A stretch of 19,828 nt of DNA from JAZQLP01 sp045542755 (GCA_045542755.1 JAZQLP010000085.1:1-19828); one strand, 5' to 3'. Shown: positions 6,095 to 14,603, counted from the stretch's first letter. The notes: a model not told the origin generated them from the letters alone. A program made the numbers and translations.

Positions 6095-7135
6095 TTATTT
6101 TGTAACAGTAACCTTTTTAAGTCCTCTGGGAGCATCGGGGTTACGACCCTTTACCTGGGTAAGCTCACAAGCAAAGAGCTGTGCGAATACTGCGTAAGCA
6201 AAGGCCGCAATAGCGTCGTTTCCGCCACAAGCGGGTATCCTGAAGGATACGTTACCCATTTTGCAAAGCTCCTCGCTATCGGAAACGATACAGAGGTCTG
6301 CATCTGCGCCCTTAAGCTTGTCTATCATAGCAATACTGTCTTTAAGAGCAGGGCCGTCGGGCATATAGAGGAATACGGCAGTACCGTCTTCTATCATTGC
6401 GAAGGGGCCGTGATGGAAGTCGGAAATGGGGTACGCCTTTGCCTTGACGTAGTTGGTTTCCTGAGTCTTAAGACAAGCTTCCATAGCAAGAGGATAGTTA
6501 ACGCCTCTGGAGAGCATAAAGCATTCGGTCATAAAGCGGTATCTCTTTACAAGCTCTGCAACCTCGCCGTCTCTGTCAATAACAGACTGCATAAGAGCGG
6601 GAACGCCTGCAAGCTCCTTAAGGAACTCGTCGTTGCCGGCCCACATAGCCGCTACGTAAGCCATAAGATAGAGCTGTGCTCCGAAGGTCTTTGTTGCAGC
6701 AACGGACTCTTCAAGGCCAACGTTACAGTAGAGGTGGAAGTCAGCAGCCTCAGCCAAGGGAGAGCCGAGGGTATTGGTAATGGTAAGAGTAATGGCTCCG
6801 CATTCCTTGGCGTTCTTCATTATTTCAAGAACGTCGGCGGCGGCTCCCGACTGGGAAATACCGATTACAAGAGTGTTTTCAAGCTTGAGCTTGCCACCGT
6901 AAAGGGTAACTGCAGAGGGGGCGGCAAGAGCTACGGGAACGCCTATCATGGATTCAATAAGGTATTTGCCGTAAGTACCTGCGTGGTCGGAAGTTCCTCT
7001 TGCGGCAAGATAAACGCAATTTATCTTACTGCTTCTCAGCTTTTCAGCCAATGCCTCGAGGACGGGCATATTATACTTGATACTTCCTGCCAGAGCCACG
7101 GGCTGTTGGCATATTTCCTTTTTCATCTTAGTCAT
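6095..7135 (-). CDS. SIS-domain sugar-phosphate isomerase/deaminase (GlmS C-terminal-like)
   Basis: 346 aa with two SIS (sugar isomerase) domains and no N-terminal glutaminase domain, so it is not glucosamine-6-phosphate synthase itself. SIS-1 (about 25-165) shows ARGTSDHAGTYGKYL (45-59), ISQSGAAADV (93-102) and ESVAATKTFGAQL (143-155). SIS-2 (about 185-330) shows MEACLKTQETNY (216-227) with the Glu that matches catalytic Glu488 of E. coli GlmS, and HHGPFAMI. The tail APRGLKKVTV matches the GlmS C-terminal loop carrying the substrate-binding Lys. Likely acts in the cytosol on an amino-sugar phosphate, for example as a NagB-II/AgaS-type deaminase or a FrlB-type deglycase. The ATG at 7135 is chosen for AAGGAG 9 nt upstream (7150-7145) over an ATG at 7168. 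It lies 36 nt after the LamG gene and may be read from its promoter. Confidence 0.88.
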   Translation of the reverse strand: MTKMKKEICQQPVALAGSIKYNMPVLEALAEKLRSSKINCVYLAARGTSDHAGTYGKYLIESMIGVPVALAAPSAVTLYGGKLKLENTLVIGISQSGAAADVLEIMKNAKECGAITLTITNTLGSPLAEAADFHLYCNVGLEESVAATKTFGAQLYLMAYVAAMWAGNDEFLKELAGVPALMQSVIDRDGEVAELVKRYRFMTECFMLSRGVNYPLAMEACLKTQETNYVKAKAYPISDFHHGPFAMIEDGTAVFLYMPDGPALKDSIAMIDKLKGADADLCIVSDSEELCKMGNVSFRIPACGGNDAIAAFAYAVFAQLFACELTQVKGRNPDAPRGLKKVTVTK

Positions 7136-7171
7136 TTTATATAGCTCCTTAAATGATATAATGTGCAAATA

Positions 7172-10006
7172 TTATTTCTTTATAATAGCGACGATTATGA
7201 TTATGATAATTACCAGAACGAGAAGTCCCGTAGCAACAAGAACACCGGTAATTATATTGTTCCAAAGGTCTTCCTCAAAATCGTCCTCAGGCTTCTGTTC
7301 ATTCTTCTCGGTCACGGGCTCAATACCGTCTTTTACAAGAGAAGACAGCTTTTCTTCTGTGATAGCGGAAGAAGATATATATATTTCGTCCACAGCTCCG
7401 TTGAAGAGAGGATCTCCCTTCACGCCACTCTTTCCGATATAGTTATAATTGGGATTAATAACAGAAACATCAACCTTTGTAGCGGTAGAGGCAACCATGG
7501 TATCGTCAAGATAAAGCATAGCCTTGCCGTTAGCAATTATAACTGTAGCTCTCACCCATTTATTGGTAACGTTTACGTTTGAATTGAGAACGGTAGTGTT
7601 TGTACCGTCGGATATAGCCAACTCAAGACCTGACATTCCGTCACCCATCGACAGAGTGATATATGAGGTGGGGGCGTCTACCGACTGGGTCTTGCGGGAA
7701 AAATCAAACAGTTTCTGTGAACGCTGACTGGTGGAAAGCCCCGTCCAGTTATATGCGATGCTCACAGTAAGGGCATCTGCTCCGTCAAGTATGCCTATAG
7801 GGTATCTGATATAAGAATTTATACCGTTAAGGGCAAGGCCGTAGGTCTTAACACCCTGCTTTAAGCTGGCGTTTCTTATAACTGCGGATACAGCATTGTT
7901 ATAGTCCCTGCCTATAAACGCGGAATCGTCAAAACTCGTACCGATATACCCGTCAATCACGGCAGTATCTATATAGGCATCTTCAAGCTCGTCCGTTTCG
8001 TCGGGACGAAGATCTATATCCTCTCCCTCGTTGGGCTCAACAGGGGTCTGAGAAGAGGATTCGGGATCAGGGTCGGGCAATGCTTCGGTGGAATAACGGG
8101 CAGCGCCGTAATAACGAAGCTTTCTTATCTCCGAATCGGAAAGGACCTTCGCAGACATGTATACTTCATCGAGAAGGAATCTGCCGTGTTCACTCTGGGA
8201 AAGATCGCTAATAACGTAAAGATTGCAGAGCTTAAGGTCGGAAAGCTTAAGCTTCGTACTTACAGAATCGGTAAGTTTGCCGTTGGTATATATTCTTATA
8301 ACACCGGCGCGGTCAAAGCTCAGTGCGTAATGCACCCACTTACCTTTTACGTTAGTGGCTTTGCCAAGGCTAACTGTTATGGGAGCATTTCTGTCGGCAC
8401 CGTAGGTGAGCTGGGCAATAGTGTTACCGTTCTCGTCTACAGTATAGGGAGTAAAGGAAATTATTCCTTTTCCTTCAAAATCAAAGATTTTTGAGGTAAT
8501 ATCAGAAGAAGAAGTCTTTTCAATAGCTGTCCATACAGGGGTTCCCGTATAGGGCAACATTGTGGTGGCATCGTAAATTATATCCAGCTCATTCAGTTCT
8601 GACACATAGAACCTTCCAACCGCATTGAAATACGTACCGTCCAGAAGATTAAGAAGCCTTCCGTCTTTATCGTAGGCGTATACGGTAGTTTGGTCAATAA
8701 CAGCACCGAACTCATCGTAGCTGAAACAGCTTGCCTTATCTATTTTATTGCCGTAAAGGTCGTAAATTTCATCAACCACAGTACCTTTAAGAGCGGGAAT
8801 CTGCTTATTATGATACGTGTAATGGGTAACTTCTTCGCCTGTTACCTCATCAACAACAACACTGCTTTGCATTACCTCTGATGTCTGGGACTCATTTTCC
8901 CAATACACCCAAGCGCCAACGGTAAAGCTATTGGCCGAGTAAAGAAGCCCCTCGTTAAATGCAAGAACGTAAGAGGGAAAGCTGTCCCAGCGTCGGGTTA
9001 TTCCGCGACCAAATGTTCCCTTATAGTTCTCGGTATTCACCGACGACACATCAAGGGTGGAAAGTTTTGCACCGTAGTTACCGTTAAGGTCGCGGGTAAG
9101 GTCAAAACTGTTTTCAAAGATATGAGCAGACCAGGAAAAATCAGTAACGGGTGTTACTGTTCTATCTGGATTCTCATAGTATCCCGGAACGGTGGGATCT
9201 ATAGGTGACCAGGGGTCTACAGGATCAATTATGCTTGGAATATCAGGCTTATCTGCCACCCATGACGAGTCGATATGTCTCATAAAAGTGGTCATATCGT
9301 ATGCTGTAAGAAGAAGCACGTCGTCATCACCAAGGCAACGGTTTGTAACGTAAATATCATCAATGCTGCACTCGGAAAAATATGCAACGGTAGGAGCAAA
9401 AGCTGAAATATCCTCATAGCAACGGGAAGACCCCATGGGGATTCCGTTGATGTAAAGATTAAGATAGTAGTTCCCGCCAGATGCACCCAACGAAAACGTT
9501 ATCAGATGCCAGGTATTAGCATCAGAACCCGAAGGCATACTTGCCGATACGGCGCAAGTTCTGCTGCCCGAAAAATAGCTCAAGGATAAACGGTTGGTGT
9601 ATTTAGAATAGGACATATCTATATATGCCCCACTACCGTAAGCCCCTATATAAAGGATACTGGTTCCCAAATAGGAATTGGTATTATCGAGCTTGATACG
9701 AAAACTCATCGTAAGTTCCGTATTACCGGAAAACATATCTCTCGGCAAATACAGATTGGACTTGTTTCCGTAGCCGCTGTATCCTGTAACGATATTTATA
9801 TCCGAAGTGTCGGACAAGCTATAATTACCCGAAATATCACTCAACGGGTCGGAAGAATCAAAGGTATAGCCCGTCTGAAAAAGAGGCTTTTGCGCGGAAG
9901 TTCGTAAAGGCAGAGCCGCAACAAAAACATTAAGAGTGATGATTAAAGCCGCAACAAAGGATACTGCGCGGCGTATATTCTTTTTAATACGGATATTATG
10001 TATCAA
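7172..10006 (-). CDS. Large secreted, membrane-anchored LamG-domain protein
   Basis: 944 aa. Residues 1-38 form a signal peptide (KKNIRR, hydrophobic core 14-33, likely cleavage after SA38). Three concanavalin A-like/LamG modules follow: about 42-235, 295-640 and 685-890. Each shows the fold's signs, such as a W-H/V-x-x-T/A-x-S strand (NTWHLITFSL, GKWVHYALSF, NKWVRATVII), a following YxNG or YLDD hairpin, and a final V/IDEIY/DDIY strand. The middle module is split by about 120 residues with YD-repeat-like lines (IYDLYGNK, SYDEFGAV, AYDKDGRL). Acidic/proline linkers (250-290, 640-680) separate modules. A C-terminal membrane segment (918-942) ends in KK, so the body faces outside. The start is TTG at 10006, fixed by GGAGG 7 nt upstream. 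Probably binds glycans or surface proteins; the ligand is unknown. It has its own promoter downstream of the CotH operon. Confidence 0.85.
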   Translation of the reverse strand: MIHNIRIKKNIRRAVSFVAALIITLNVFVAALPLRTSAQKPLFQTGYTFDSSDPLSDISGNYSLSDTSDINIVTGYSGYGNKSNLYLPRDMFSGNTELTMSFRIKLDNTNSYLGTSILYIGAYGSGAYIDMSYSKYTNRLSLSYFSGSRTCAVSASMPSGSDANTWHLITFSLGASGGNYYLNLYINGIPMGSSRCYEDISAFAPTVAYFSECSIDDIYVTNRCLGDDDVLLLTAYDMTTFMRHIDSSWVADKPDIPSIIDPVDPWSPIDPTVPGYYENPDRTVTPVTDFSWSAHIFENSFDLTRDLNGNYGAKLSTLDVSSVNTENYKGTFGRGITRRWDSFPSYVLAFNEGLLYSANSFTVGAWVYWENESQTSEVMQSSVVVDEVTGEEVTHYTYHNKQIPALKGTVVDEIYDLYGNKIDKASCFSYDEFGAVIDQTTVYAYDKDGRLLNLLDGTYFNAVGRFYVSELNELDIIYDATTMLPYTGTPVWTAIEKTSSSDITSKIFDFEGKGIISFTPYTVDENGNTIAQLTYGADRNAPITVSLGKATNVKGKWVHYALSFDRAGVIRIYTNGKLTDSVSTKLKLSDLKLCNLYVISDLSQSEHGRFLLDEVYMSAKVLSDSEIRKLRYYGAARYSTEALPDPDPESSSQTPVEPNEGEDIDLRPDETDELEDAYIDTAVIDGYIGTSFDDSAFIGRDYNNAVSAVIRNASLKQGVKTYGLALNGINSYIRYPIGILDGADALTVSIAYNWTGLSTSQRSQKLFDFSRKTQSVDAPTSYITLSMGDGMSGLELAISDGTNTTVLNSNVNVTNKWVRATVIIANGKAMLYLDDTMVASTATKVDVSVINPNYNYIGKSGVKGDPLFNGAVDEIYISSSAITEEKLSSLVKDGIEPVTEKNEQKPEDDFEEDLWNNIITGVLVATGLLVLVIIIIIIVAIIKK

Positions 10007-10044
10007 GTGTGTACCTCCGTAAAATCTGCAAGATGTATAGGGTA

Positions 10045-10073
10045 ATTATACAGCTAAAAAGTGTCAAAGTCAA
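10045..10073 (-). promoter_or_regulatory. Sigma-A-type promoter of the LamG gene
   Basis: Minus-strand TTGACT (10073-10068), 17-nt spacer, TATAAT (10050-10045). Expected transcription start is near 10038, giving a leader of about 30 nt to the TTG start at 10006, with GGAGG at 10018-10014. A closer TTGACA is only 11 nt from the -10 box and so cannot be the -35. The TTGAC word is repeated three times in this stretch. Confidence 0.75.
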
Positions 10074-10108
10074 GTCAATTTACATTTATTGACGGGCTTT
10101 AAAAGGAT

Positions 10109-10135
10109 TTTGGAGTTTTGTCAATGAAATTCCAA
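10109..10135 (-). terminator. Weak hairpin after the DUF4956 gene
   Basis: Just past the DUF4956 stop, TTGGAATTT (10135-10127, minus strand) can pair with AAACTCCAA (10118-10110) apart from one C/A mismatch, around an 8-nt loop. The following minus-strand sequence has only a short, late run of T. It may be a leaky end of the CotH-VTC-DUF4956 transcript; support is weak. Confidence 0.25.
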
Positions 10136-10139
10136 GGAT

Positions 10140-10835
10140 TTACTGGGCAAATTCGCCCTTATATGCAACGAGAGATGCGGTTTTCACAACGTCAAGAGCC
10201 TGCAGTCTTTCAAGAGCTTCAAGGCTCTTTCTGGTCTGCTTGACCTCAAGAATTATCTCCGTATATTCCTTGGTCACCACCCTGGACTTATCCTTGCGCT
10301 TGGGGAATGCGGCAAGATAGGGTTTTATTCTGTCATATCCGCCGGGAGCAAATCTTACTATAAGAAGGGCCGCATCGCTTCCCTGCCTGTTACCGAAATA
10401 AAAGAGTATAAGGTAAAGTGCGGCAAGCATAAAGGTAGCAATAACTGATATGTAATAAAATCCCGCGCCCGTCATTATACCCACTGCTACCGTCCAAAAC
10501 ATAAATATGGTGTCCGTGGGATCCTTGACTGCAGTTCTGAATCGTACTATGGAAAGAGCACCGACCATACCCAAAGAGAGGGCAAGGTTTGAGTTGACGG
10601 TGGCGATTATAACCGCGGTTATCATAGTAGAAAGAACCAATCCAAAGCCGTAGCTTTTATTAAAGAATACCCCCGTATAGGTAAGCTTGTATACCGCAAG
10701 AATAACAAGCCCCAAGCCAAAGGCGAGAAGCAGGGAAATTATTATACCCGTAGCGGAAAACTCCCCCGTAAACTCATCGAGGAATTTATTCTTTATCATA
10801 TCGGTAAAGCTGGACATCAAAATAAAATTCATCAT
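10140..10835 (-). CDS. DUF4956 family integral membrane protein
   Basis: 231 aa with about four membrane segments (approximately 28-50, 62-82, 108-125, 127-148) followed by a soluble C-terminal domain (about 150-231). The family's most conserved stretch is the loop between segments, SLGMVGALSIVRFRTAVKDP (about 87-106), which carries several basic residues and could handle phosphate groups (inference). No reaction is established for DUF4956. The gene is the third of a tight unit: 12 nt after the VTC polymerase stop, with AAAAGGAGA in that gap before a double ATG (10835 and 10832). The recurrent pairing with a VTC enzyme suggests it is the membrane partner of the polymerase, playing the role of the membrane part of yeast VTC. 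Confidence 0.85.
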   Translation of the reverse strand: MMNFILMSSFTDMIKNKFLDEFTGEFSATGIIISLLLAFGLGLVILAVYKLTYTGVFFNKSYGFGLVLSTMITAVIIATVNSNLALSLGMVGALSIVRFRTAVKDPTDTIFMFWTVAVGIMTGAGFYYISVIATFMLAALYLILFYFGNRQGSDAALLIVRFAPGGYDRIKPYLAAFPKRKDKSRVVTKEYTEIILEVKQTRKSLEALERLQALDVVKTASLVAYKGEFAQ

Positions 10836-10847
10836 ATTTATCTCCTT

Positions 10848-11549
10848 TTACAGTGAAGGGTGAGATATAAGTCGCCGGCAAGAAGCAAATTTTGAGAAGG
10901 CTTCCTTTTGGAGAGGAAGGTCGCGCAGGGCGTCAGCCACAAATTCGGGCAGATATTTGCCATACTTTATCTCAAGAACGGCTAGACCCGTATGGGACGG
11001 TATTGACGGTGGGTCGGAAATAAAAAATCCGCTATCGGGCCCAAAGGCAAGAATATTCTCGTCTACTGTAATTCTCACGTCGGTATTGGGTACAACGTAG
11101 GCGGTACGAATATAGTCAACACCCACCGCGGGGGTATACATCTCGGACACAAGTTCACCGTAAAGCTCGTTCAGGAATCTGTTTTCTGAATGGAGCAAAA
11201 GATCATAATCACCCTTAAGCATAGCCTGGGTAATAGACGGGTCAATAACGGCAAAACGCTTCCGAACCATATTTCCGCGCTTGAGCTTCTTTTCCAGAAT
11301 GATGTATGACGGGTCAAGGTCATAGTATCTTATACGTATCTTTTGACGTTTCTCCACCCCCGCGTCCTTTTCGTAAAAGGCCGAGGAGGCCATATCGTCA
11401 AAATACACGCTCCGCACCTTATACCTGCCCCCCTCGTAATGGCTGTCGGGAAAGGTAAGGGGAGCCAAGCGGCTTTTTACCGTTTCGGCGAGAGGTAAGG
11501 GCAGAGAGTATTTAAACTCGTGCCTTGCTTTTTCGAAGAAATCACTCAT
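10848..11549 (-). CDS. VTC-domain polyphosphate polymerase (TTM fold)
   Basis: 233-aa stand-alone VTC domain of the triphosphate tunnel metalloenzyme superfamily, likely joining ATP gamma-phosphates into polyphosphate on the cytosolic side. Tunnel residues in order: RHEFKY (Arg9, His10, Glu11, Lys13), RSVYFD (Arg46), KIRIR (Lys70, Arg72, Arg74), LEKK (Glu86, Lys88), Arg148 in VDYIRTAY, RITVDENI (Arg159, Asp163), LEIKYG (Glu193, Lys195) and SKF (Lys220). All expected tunnel charges look present, so it is probably active. The yeast SPX and membrane domains are absent. The ATG at 11549 overlaps the CotH stop (ATGA), with GGGAGGGAG 7 nt upstream; an in-frame ATG at 11567 would absorb that site. 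Tight coupling to CotH and DUF4956 suggests one complex or process. Confidence 0.88.
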   Translation of the reverse strand: MSDFFEKARHEFKYSLPLPLAETVKSRLAPLTFPDSHYEGGRYKVRSVYFDDMASSAFYEKDAGVEKRQKIRIRYYDLDPSYIILEKKLKRGNMVRKRFAVIDPSITQAMLKGDYDLLLHSENRFLNELYGELVSEMYTPAVGVDYIRTAYVVPNTDVRITVDENILAFGPDSGFFISDPPSIPSHTGLAVLEIKYGKYLPEFVADALRDLPLQKEAFSKFASCRRLISHPSL

Positions 11550-14545
11550 AATTCTACTCCCTCCCATTCAGGATGAAGTTCTGCGTATTCCTCAGGATAA
11601 AAATACATCTGAACCTGCTCGTCGGTAAGGTCAAACAGGCTCTTGGCTTCGGCTATGAGCAGTTGTTGTCTGTTATAAACCCCGTCGTCAACAAAATCCT
11701 TAATATCCGATACGTACCATCTGTAGGTGGACATTTTGAAATCCCATCGTTTGGCGTTTCTTTCTTGCTCCGGAGCAACGAGCTTAACCATTTCATCAAT
11801 GGACGAAAGAACATTTTCATCCGTAAATACGGTATTGAGCCAATACCCGTATCGGGTAAGGAAGCGGTGGAGAAAATTCTCGTTTTTAAGGAGAGCGCGA
11901 ATAAGCTCGTTATTGATTTTATTCATATACCCCGTACCCTCTTCCTTTATAAGGTTATACAAGGTATAGGAATGGCCGGTATACATATAGTCAAAGGCGT
12001 AGTCTAAGTCAAAAAGTATCCAACGCCATTTACCGTCGCCCTCGGAGGTTTTGTAGAACTTGACGTTGGTCACGTCGCGGTTACCAAGGTATGCCTGAGC
12101 TATATAATAATCGATAAAGCTGTCAATATCTATCTTTGAGCAGACGTAGTTGTAATTTTTAGCTACCGTCATATCAAGCTTTTTTGCGTAATAATAAAAT
12201 CCGACGTATTCGTCGTTATCCCCGTATACTACCTGAGAGTTTCCTCTTAGAATGGTGACGCTTTCAGGAGAAACGTTAAGATTCTGAGATATATAATCCT
12301 CGTCTATCTTTTCGCGAATAAAATATATTCCCCAGTACTCCCCGTTGAGATAAAGTACACAGGGGCGGTAGGCCTGAGTCATGAGATTCATCTCACTCTC
12401 CCCTACCAGATTGGTAAAAAGCTCGTCCCTGAATGTTGCTCTGTTATAATCCTGGGCGCCTGAACGAAGAACAAGAGAATCATATCTGGTTATACCAGGT
12501 CTGTCAGCGAATACCTCACAACGAAGGTAATCGGTGCCGTACTTTTCCTTAAATTTAAGCTGGAAGGATTTTTTATCTCTCGAACGGCTGCTTTGACCGA
12601 ATATTTTAACACCGCAATCAAGAGCAAAGGTAGTGCCGCCGTCCTCAAAAAGACTTATGTTGGCAGATCTTTCCCAATTTTCATAAAAGTTGGCTCCGTC
12701 GTAGGGATGCTCTTTCGCGGCATTTGGTCCCATGGCGTAAATGCCTCTTTCGTCACTCCAGAGATTATCGGGGTCGGTAACAAGGCTCATCACGGGAAAG
12801 GTGTGTCCTTCGTTTATAATATAGCTCAATGTAACTACAGAGGAAGGAACCTTTCCTTCCTCGTAAGATACGGCGCGTATAACGGTTGTTTTATCAAGAG
12901 CTACTGCCTCGGTAAATACGGGGGAGGATTCATTAGGCTCTGACCCGTCGGTGGTATATCTGACCGTACCGTTTCCCGAAAGACTGACAGAAAGTGTGTC
13001 TATACCTTCGTACACTCCCTGAATAGTATCTGCAAAAGGCATAGAGGAAATAAATCTCCTACCTACCCCATTTTTACCCAGAGGAGTGGGGGTATCTATA
13101 TAGAAGAAGCCCTTTTCACCCTTTACTCTTCCTAAACTGTAGCCGTAAGGCATAGCTTCAAACACGGCAACGTCGCAAATACCCTCTGCATTAGAAAGGA
13201 TAAGAGGCTCTTTACCGTTATCAAGAGAGAAGAAAGCATGAGCAACAGCAGAGGTAGACGCCCCCTCTTCCCCTGAAAGATACACTATTTTGTACTCTCC
13301 CGCCCCCAGAAGATATGAGGGCAGTTGACATTTATAAATACTGTTTTCGTTATCGGAAAGCCAATAATCCGAAAGCTCTATGGAAGAGGATGAAGAATTG
13401 TAAAGCTCAACCCAATCGTAATATCTTCCGCCATCGGTGGGGATCAGGCTATCGTTAAGAAGCATTATCTCATTGATTACCAGGCCGGAAGTCTCTTTTG
13501 CACTTTTGATATATGCCTCGTATCCGCTGTCTGTATTAGGGAACCAGGGAGTCTTATATAAAGTTGAGTGATATTCTCCGTTTTCTCTTATAAGCACGGC
13601 CCCGTCTTCGGGCTGTCCGTAAACAGCCTTTGTAACAGGAACAAGTCTGGGGTCACTTAAGATTATAATACCTGATGAATTTGAAAGCTTGAAATCCCCG
13701 TGAAGCTCATTGCCGTAATACCCGTCCTTGCCGGAAAGATACACTACAAAATGTTCACCTTTTCCGAGAGTAAGAGATGGAAACTGCCACTTACGGGGGT
13801 CCTCTTCGTCGTCCGAAAGATAATATCCGTCAAGAGCAACGGGGTTATCCGATATATTGACTAATTCTATCCAGTCGTAAAGGTTTCCGTCCTCGGAACA
13901 AGGACCGAAAAGATTACGGGTACAAATTTCGTTTATTACAACGATGTCTTTTAAAGAAGAAAAGCTGTTAAGGTAAGCAGCTCTGCCATTTTCCGAGTTT
14001 TCAAATCCGGGAGTTATATCTGTGCTTACATCCCACAACCCATCAGGGGTACGGTAAAAGACAGTATCGGGCTCGAGCTTTGGAACGGTTATCATATCCA
14101 CAAGAGAGCCGTTTTTATCGCGAAGATAAAGCTCCTCTCCCCCAGCCCTATCTATTTTGTAGGGCAGGGTCAAGCCTTCGTCTTCAAAACCCGAAAACCA
14201 AAGCACGAGGTATCCGTCAGCAGAAATCACCGTATGGGCAGGAAAGGTCCAGCCCGCATCGTTAACACCCATAGACAGAGTGTATCCACTCAGGTCAACA
14301 TCTCTGCCGTAAGAATTATGTATCTCTACCCAATCGTAAAAATTACCCTTTTCATCCGCGTAGGAAATATCGTTTGAGGACATGACCTCGTTAAAAAGCA
14401 ACTCTCCACGCATAAAGGGAGAAGAGGGGCTGCCTTGGTTAAACACGTCTTGTAAAAAAAGAAAAAGAGCGACAACGGCTACAGACAGCAGAATAAGAAT
14501 AATTCCCGCAGGTCTTACGGACGAGGTCTTTTTACGTCCACTCAT
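11546..14545 (-). CDS. CotH kinase-fold surface protein with lamin-tail domains
   Basis: 999 aa. A single N-terminal membrane segment (about 13-32) after a basic RKK start predicts an outside-facing body. Three lamin-tail domains follow (about 46-180, 200-340, 354-495), each opening LLFNEVM/VVINEIC/LVINEIM and carrying YDWVEI/YDWIEL/YDWVEL plus an LSGY/YYLSD-type strand. Next is a chitobiase C-terminal-like beta domain (about 510-575, VRYTTDGSEP) and the CotH kinase domain (about 640-900). In the latter, GNRDVTNVKFY (Asp824, Asn827) and LFDLDYAF (Asp846, Asp848) fit the catalytic loop and metal-binding motif of CotH kinases. Bacillus CotH phosphorylates spore-coat proteins; the present architecture is instead that of a vegetative cell-surface protein. 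The ATG has AGGGGAG 9 nt upstream. It is the first gene of the operon and its stop overlaps the VTC start. Confidence 0.88.
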   Translation of the reverse strand: MSGRKKTSSVRPAGIILILLSVAVVALFLFLQDVFNQGSPSSPFMRGELLFNEVMSSNDISYADEKGNFYDWVEIHNSYGRDVDLSGYTLSMGVNDAGWTFPAHTVISADGYLVLWFSGFEDEGLTLPYKIDRAGGEELYLRDKNGSLVDMITVPKLEPDTVFYRTPDGLWDVSTDITPGFENSENGRAAYLNSFSSLKDIVVINEICTRNLFGPCSEDGNLYDWIELVNISDNPVALDGYYLSDDEEDPRKWQFPSLTLGKGEHFVVYLSGKDGYYGNELHGDFKLSNSSGIIILSDPRLVPVTKAVYGQPEDGAVLIRENGEYHSTLYKTPWFPNTDSGYEAYIKSAKETSGLVINEIMLLNDSLIPTDGGRYYDWVELYNSSSSSIELSDYWLSDNENSIYKCQLPSYLLGAGEYKIVYLSGEEGASTSAVAHAFFSLDNGKEPLILSNAEGICDVAVFEAMPYGYSLGRVKGEKGFFYIDTPTPLGKNGVGRRFISSMPFADTIQGVYEGIDTLSVSLSGNGTVRYTTDGSEPNESSPVFTEAVALDKTTVIRAVSYEEGKVPSSVVTLSYIINEGHTFPVMSLVTDPDNLWSDERGIYAMGPNAAKEHPYDGANFYENWERSANISLFEDGGTTFALDCGVKIFGQSSRSRDKKSFQLKFKEKYGTDYLRCEVFADRPGITRYDSLVLRSGAQDYNRATFRDELFTNLVGESEMNLMTQAYRPCVLYLNGEYWGIYFIREKIDEDYISQNLNVSPESVTILRGNSQVVYGDNDEYVGFYYYAKKLDMTVAKNYNYVCSKIDIDSFIDYYIAQAYLGNRDVTNVKFYKTSEGDGKWRWILFDLDYAFDYMYTGHSYTLYNLIKEEGTGYMNKINNELIRALLKNENFLHRFLTRYGYWLNTVFTDENVLSSIDEMVKLVAPEQERNAKRWDFKMSTYRWYVSDIKDFVDDGVYNRQQLLIAEAKSLFDLTDEQVQMYFYPEEYAELHPEWEGVEL

Positions 14546-14603
14546 GCCATGTCACTCCCCTCTTAAGGATTCGCGAATAATATATATTATAATTATTTTA
14601 ATC

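Noticed and set aside
6410..7144. Open frame of about 244 codons antisense to the SIS-domain gene
   Set aside because: The minus-strand frame carries clear SIS motifs; the plus-strand product resembles nothing and has no initiation signals.
10045..10067. TTGACA 11 nt before TATAAT upstream of the LamG gene
   Set aside because: The spacing is too short for sigma-A; the TTGACT exactly 17 nt away is the better -35.
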